This document shows positions 7,289 to 10,067 of a DNA stretch of 10,067 nt, in pieces. Origin of the DNA: CAYTRP01 sp964625145 (GTDB lineage: Bacteria; Sumerlaeota; Sumerlaeia; SLMS01; JAHLLQ01); contig CAZVAQ010000128.1 in NCBI GenBank assembly GCA_964625145.1, positions 1 through 10,067 of the forward strand, given 5' to 3'. The notes under the pieces were generated by a model. That model saw only the letters and a list, made by a program, of their open reading frames with translations, did not search any database and was not told the DNA's origin. How positions within the stretch are numbered: the first letter of the stretch is position 1; each line of letters begins with the position of its first letter. Made by a program: the position numbers and the translations under genes.

Positions 7289-8533
7289 CTAAACCCTTTC
7301 GGGGACACGGCGTGACCCGACAAAGGACTGGAGCACGGGGAGCGGATCCAGACGCGGCGGGCCCAGGGTGTGCTCGCAGATGGCGTCCGGTTGCAGGACA
7401 ATTCGCCGTCGGGCGGTCGTCCGCCGCTGCATCATTTCCTCCAGAACGGCGAAGCAGTTCATGACCGTTTCGCTGGTCCGGGCCCGCGAGCCGGAGATCA
7501 TCTTTTGGTCGTCAGTATTGCGCATGGGGGCGCTGGCCTGGCTGATCAGGGTCAGGTCCCCGGGGATGTCGATCCCCAGCACGTCGCAAAGGGCCACGAA
7601 ACGGCGGGCTTTCGCGCTGGTCAGCGTGAACAGCGCCGTGGCGCTGCCGTGCTCCACGAGGAACTGGCGCATCAGGGTAAGATCGTCGTTATGGTGGGTG
7701 AGCGATTGCTCGATGGCCTTTTCGTTGATGGCCAGTCCGGCCTCGCGCATGGCGCGTTCGTAGCCCTCGTAGGATTTCCCAAAGCCGCAATCCGGATGGG
7801 GATGCCCGGCATAGAGCACTATGTCGCGGTGCCCCGCCTCGATGGCCAGGCGCACCGCCTGATAGGCGGCAAAGACCGCGTCATGATGCACCGTGGGGCG
7901 GCTGTCCTCGCCGGGCGCCTCGAAGAAGACGAGCGGAAGTCGCTCCTCCTCCGGCGCTGGGAGCGTGTACCGGGGGAAGGGATGAAGGCTGATGATGGCG
8001 ACCACGCGTTCGCTGAAACAGGCGCCGCGCACGTCGATGGTGTCCCACCCATTGTCGCCATCCGGGAGGCACTGCACCTCGGTCGTGTAGCCGCGGTCGG
8101 TGGCTCCCTTGATCACCGCGTGCATGCGCGACAGATAGACGTGGTCAAAGTGATAGTTCGAGAGCTCCTCGCTCTTTGTCATGGCGATGCCGATGACGCC
8201 CTTCGACTTGGCGCCTCGGGGGAGATGGGATTGCAGGAAAGTCCCGCGCCGCTTTTCCTGCCGCACATAACCGTCCTCGCGAAGCGCCTCCAGCGCGCGC
8301 TGCACGACGTTGTGGCTCAGGCCGCTCATCTCTGCCAAGGCCGACGCGCCGGGCAGGCGGTCGCCAATCTGCCACCGGCCGGCGTGGATCTCCCGGCAGA
8401 GCGCGTCGTAAACCTGCTCCGCCAACGTCAGCCGGAACGTGGTCCGGATCGGGTGGTTGTACAGGCTCCAGCCCGCCTCCTTTGACCTGCCTTCCTTCGA
8501 GTTGGAGTCGCGGGAGTTGTCGTCTTTGGCCAT
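7289..8533 (-). CDS. GntR-family transcriptional regulator with LacI-type sugar-binding domain
   Basis: A 414-residue hybrid regulator. Residues about 33-103 form a GntR winged helix (LAEQVYDALCREIHAGRW, then LPGASALAEMSGLSHNVVQRALEALREDGYV, and the wing EKRRGTFL). Residues about 112-390 form a LacI/periplasmic-binding-like sensor: VIGIAMTK at the start, SYEGYERAMREAGLAI (244-259) and LGIDIPGDLTLIS (309-321). AraR-type repressors share this GntR-LacI layout and sense sugars. It probably represses the downstream minus-strand operon and may act on the divergent dehydrogenase. An ATG at 8710 in the same frame would add 59 residues, rich in Pro, Gly and Cys and unlike any regulator; I prefer 8533 because the hydrophilic leader and helix-turn-helix begin shortly after it. 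Neither start has a clear ribosome-binding site. The stop lies 6 nt from a possible operator. Confidence 0.92.
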   Translation of the reverse strand: MAKDDNSRDSNSKEGRSKEAGWSLYNHPIRTTFRLTLAEQVYDALCREIHAGRWQIGDRLPGASALAEMSGLSHNVVQRALEALREDGYVRQEKRRGTFLQSHLPRGAKSKGVIGIAMTKSEELSNYHFDHVYLSRMHAVIKGATDRGYTTEVQCLPDGDNGWDTIDVRGACFSERVVAIISLHPFPRYTLPAPEEERLPLVFFEAPGEDSRPTVHHDAVFAAYQAVRLAIEAGHRDIVLYAGHPHPDCGFGKSYEGYERAMREAGLAINEKAIEQSLTHHNDDLTLMRQFLVEHGSATALFTLTSAKARRFVALCDVLGIDIPGDLTLISQASAPMRNTDDQKMISGSRARTSETVMNCFAVLEEMMQRRTTARRRIVLQPDAICEHTLGPPRLDPLPVLQSFVGSRRVPERV

Positions 8534-8572
8534 GGTCGGATTCGCTTGGGGTGATGGTGCGCCTTCGGAGTA

Positions 8573-8587
8573 CCTAGACTCTCTAGG
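8573..8587. repeat. Perfect inverted repeat CCTAGA-CTC-TCTAGG
   Basis: Six-base arms around a 3-nt spacer, 40-54 nt upstream of the preferred regulator start. Position and symmetry suit an autoregulatory operator, but the sequence is unlike the CTGGA/TCCAG site before the aldo/keto reductase, so it may serve a different protein or be chance. Confidence 0.35.
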
Positions 8588-8746
8588 CCGTATAGGCCCA
8601 CGCGCGCAAGGCGGAATCCCATTGGCAGCGCAAAAAGCCCTAATCCGCAAGCAGTTTGCCCATCCTCCGAGGCCGCTTGGAAGGCTTGGAGAGGGGTGCC
8701 AGTCCACCATTCGGCAGCCGGGAGGCGGTCAAGTATATGCCGGGTT

Positions 8747-8761
8747 AGTATAATCAATACT
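8747..8761. promoter_or_regulatory. TATAAT -10-like box within inverted repeat AGTAT-AATCA-ATACT
   Basis: A consensus plus-strand -10 hexamer (8749-8754) sits inside a perfect 5-bp-arm inverted repeat, about 90 nt upstream of the dehydrogenase start. The -35 region (CGGTCA, 8726-8731, spacing 17) matches consensus at three of six bases. A repressor bound here would block the promoter. Promoter rules vary between phyla, so this is tentative. Confidence 0.35.
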
Positions 8762-8849
8762 GTTGACAAGGGCACTCAAACCGGTCGAAATGGAGCCGGA
8801 ACAAACAGAAAGCGGGGCCTCGACGACTTCTCACGGGTGACGAACTCCG

Positions 8850-9869
8850 ATGAACAGCTCCCTGCGCCTTCTCCACCTTGCCGAAAAAGAGCCGGATCCG
8901 CGCATCTGGACGCGGGTCTTTCTGGAGGCCCTTGAGGAGATAGGAGAACTGACGGTCATCCCGGAGGCTGGAGCCTTGAGCGAGGAGGAGCGCGCCAGCC
9001 TCATCCGCGAGCACGACGTCCTCCTGACCGGGTGGAACTGCGCGGTGGTGCCGGTGGCGATTGCCGAAAACCCGGGGCGGCTCGGCTACATCTGCAACAT
9101 CACCGGAGAAATGTCCCGCTTCGTGCCTGAACGCGTCGTCGATTCGGAGGTGGTCATCACCAACTGGGGGGACTACCCGGCGTATCCGGTGGCGGAGGGG
9201 GCCATGGCGCTGTTGCTCGCCGTGCTCAAGGACATGCACCACCAGATATCGGAAATCGAAGCGGACGGTTGGCGCATGGACATGCACCAGCACGGCGGCA
9301 CGCTGCGCAATCGCCGCATTGGCATCTATGGATTCGGAGTCATAGGCTCCGCATTCTATGAATTGCTGGAGCCCTTCGGTCCGCGCGTTGCCATCTTTGA
9401 TCCGTACGTGGACATCTTCCCCCCAAAGGCGATGTCGGTCGACAGCCTGGAGGATCTGTTCGGCTTCGCAGAGATCATCGTGATTCACGCCGGCCTGACG
9501 GACGAAACCCGCAAGAGCGTCACCGCCGGGCTGTTGGCCAAGCTCCCGCGCCACGGCGTCGTCATCAACACGGCGCGCGGGGCGATCATCGACCAGGAGG
9601 CCCTGTTCCGCGAGCTGGAGTCGGGGCGGTTGCGGGCCGGGCTCGACGTGCTCGATCCCGACTACCTCCCTCCGGGGCATCCTGCCCGCAAGTGGCCGAA
9701 CCTGATCCTGACCGCCCACCGGATCGACCAGGGGTGGCCGGATTTCTACGAAGAACCCACAACCCTCAACGAAATGCAGCGCATCTGCGTGGACAACCTG
9801 CGTCGCTTTGCCAAGGGCCAACCCCTGCGGTTCGTCTTCGACAAGCGGCGCTATCAACTCAGCACCTGA
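8850..9869 (+). CDS. D-isomer-specific 2-hydroxyacid dehydrogenase, NAD-binding
   Basis: A 339-residue dehydrogenase of the D-2-hydroxyacid family (phosphoglycerate, glyoxylate/hydroxypyruvate reductase type), interconverting 2-keto and D-2-hydroxy acids with NAD(P)H. The Rossmann motif GFGVIG lies at 161-166, followed by the acidic residue D184 (IFDPY), which favours NAD. Of the catalytic triad, Arg is R243 (NTARGAIID) and His is H290 (LILTAHRI). The Glu normally found in the DV..EP block is not there: the segment reads LDVLDPDYLPPGHP, with Asp269 and Asp271. GGTGA (8836-8840) precedes the ATG by 9 nt. It is divergent from the regulator, so it may be co-controlled. Work on a uronate-derived keto acid or hydroxypyruvate is possible but inferred. 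A longer antisense reading frame covers it, but only this strand encodes recognisable family motifs. Confidence 0.93.
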   Translation: MNSSLRLLHLAEKEPDPRIWTRVFLEALEEIGELTVIPEAGALSEEERASLIREHDVLLTGWNCAVVPVAIAENPGRLGYICNITGEMSRFVPERVVDSEVVITNWGDYPAYPVAEGAMALLLAVLKDMHHQISEIEADGWRMDMHQHGGTLRNRRIGIYGFGVIGSAFYELLEPFGPRVAIFDPYVDIFPPKAMSVDSLEDLFGFAEIIVIHAGLTDETRKSVTAGLLAKLPRHGVVINTARGAIIDQEALFRELESGRLRAGLDVLDPDYLPPGHPARKWPNLILTAHRIDQGWPDFYEEPTTLNEMQRICVDNLRRFAKGQPLRFVFDKRRYQLST

Positions 9870-10067
9870 GTCACCCCAAACGCGACGACCACCCGCAGGA
9901 GTCGGATCATGCAGCACGATGCGCCCGCCCCTCCGCGCCGCCGCTATACTGTCTGGCAGTCCAGACGGACTTCCCCCTCAACCGCGCCCGCCACGGCAAC
10001 GCGACTGGCACCTAATCAGCCGATACTTTGCGGCTCCGGGACAGAAAACCGCTACTTCGCACCGCCA
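9870..10067 (+). other. Right-edge region: no confident gene; possible start of a plus-strand ORF
   Basis: No terminator is evident after the dehydrogenase. An ATG at 9909 follows AGGAG (9897-9901) with ideal 7-nt spacing, and its frame stays open for all 53 codons to the window edge. The predicted peptide (MQHDAPAPPRRRYTVWQS and onward) is Pro/Arg/Thr-rich and matches no family I know, so it may be chance in GC-rich DNA. The region also contains TATACT (9945-9950) and an inverted repeat described separately. Confidence 0.25.
9951..9966. repeat. Inverted repeat GTCTGG-CAGT-CCAGAC, candidate second operator
   Basis: Perfect 6-bp arms with a 4-nt spacer, directly following a -10-like TATACT (9945-9950). 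The string ACTGTCTGG is shared with the region upstream of the aldo/keto reductase (7255-7263). The shared core and symmetry suggest the same regulator could bind both, controlling a gene beyond the right edge. There is no T-run after the stem, so a terminator is unlikely. Confidence 0.4.

Larger units (their letters stand above)
8534..8849. promoter_or_regulatory. Divergent intergenic region between regulator and dehydrogenase
   Basis: This 316-nt stretch has no convincing gene. Towards the regulator it holds the inverted repeat CCTAGA-CTC-TCTAGG (8573-8587), followed by GGCC-GTATA-GGCC (8586-8598). Towards the dehydrogenase it is AT-richer, with a consensus TATAAT (8749-8754), AGTAT-AATCA-ATACT (8747-8761) around it, and a consensus TTGACA (8763-8768). 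These two promoter boxes are in the wrong order to pair with each other: each has only a weak partner (CGGTCA 17 nt before TATAAT; CGAAAT 17 nt after TTGACA). AGTATA occurs twice (8732-8737, 8747-8752), giving TATACT -10-like boxes for the minus strand. The middle part (8600-8720) shows nothing notable. Confidence 0.45.

Noticed and set aside
7370..8485. 371-codon plus-strand open frame over the regulator
   Set aside because: Antisense shadow of the GntR-LacI gene; no domain motifs and no good ribosome-binding site.
8754..9917. 387-codon minus-strand open frame over the dehydrogenase
   Set aside because: It is longer than the dehydrogenase, but its translation has no recognisable domain. The plus strand encodes a complete dehydrogenase with Rossmann and catalytic motifs. 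Long antisense frames are common in GC-rich genes.
1..10067. tRNA, rRNA, CRISPR, transposase or attachment sites
   Set aside because: Looked for by eye on both strands; no clover-leaf-like segments, regularly spaced repeats, transposase motifs or terminal inverted repeats were seen.

Overview
The window is a high-GC (around 60% by eye) bacterial fragment holding a carbohydrate-catabolic locus. Six genes on the minus strand read right to left: an aldo/keto reductase, a sodium:solute symporter, two xylose-isomerase-like TIM-barrel sugar isomerase/epimerases, a secreted family PL6 polysaccharide lyase (alginate lyase / chondroitinase B fold) and the start of a DUF2264 protein. To their right, also on the minus strand, lies a transcriptional regulator with a GntR-type DNA-binding domain and a LacI-type sugar sensor. 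A D-2-hydroxyacid dehydrogenase is divergently transcribed from that regulator on the plus strand. A lyase, an SSS symporter, paired sugar isomerase/epimerases, an AKR and a GntR-LacI regulator together recall polysaccharide-degrading Planctomycetota, Verrucomicrobiota, Lentisphaerota or Hydrogenedentota-like bacteria. No phylogenetic marker is present, so the phylum is a guess. The 10-N run shows the source is a scaffolded draft assembly.

Layout. Bases 7-375: DUF2264 N-terminus ending at an in-frame TAG. 385-2512: PL6 lyase, crossed by the assembly gap at 685-694. 2509-3309 and 3306-4112: two isomerase/epimerases. 4109-5920: symporter. 5921-6099: spacer with a palindrome. 6100-7122: aldo/keto reductase. 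7123-7288: regulatory spacer with TGTCTGGA repeats and an inverted repeat. 7289-8533: GntR-LacI regulator. 8534-8849: divergent intergenic region. 8850-9869: hydroxyacid dehydrogenase. 9870-10067: no confident gene, but an inverted repeat resembling the one before the aldo/keto reductase.

How the genes may work together (inference). The exported PL6 lyase would cleave a uronic-acid polymer, most likely alginate or a dermatan-like glycan, by beta-elimination. The symporter would import the products. The AKR, the two isomerase/epimerases and perhaps the hydroxyacid dehydrogenase would convert the unsaturated uronate or its keto form. The hybrid regulator probably senses a pathway sugar. Symporter, both isomerases and lyase are joined by three consecutive 4-nt ATGA stop/start overlaps, so they are almost certainly co-translated. 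No KDG kinase, KDPG aldolase or recognisable SDR-type DEH reductase is in the window, so the downstream route is either elsewhere or different from the textbook alginate pathway.

Most of the window is ordinary catabolic DNA. The points most worth checking are the gap inside the lyase, the stop in the DUF2264 gene, the candidate operator family, and active-site substitutions in two enzymes.
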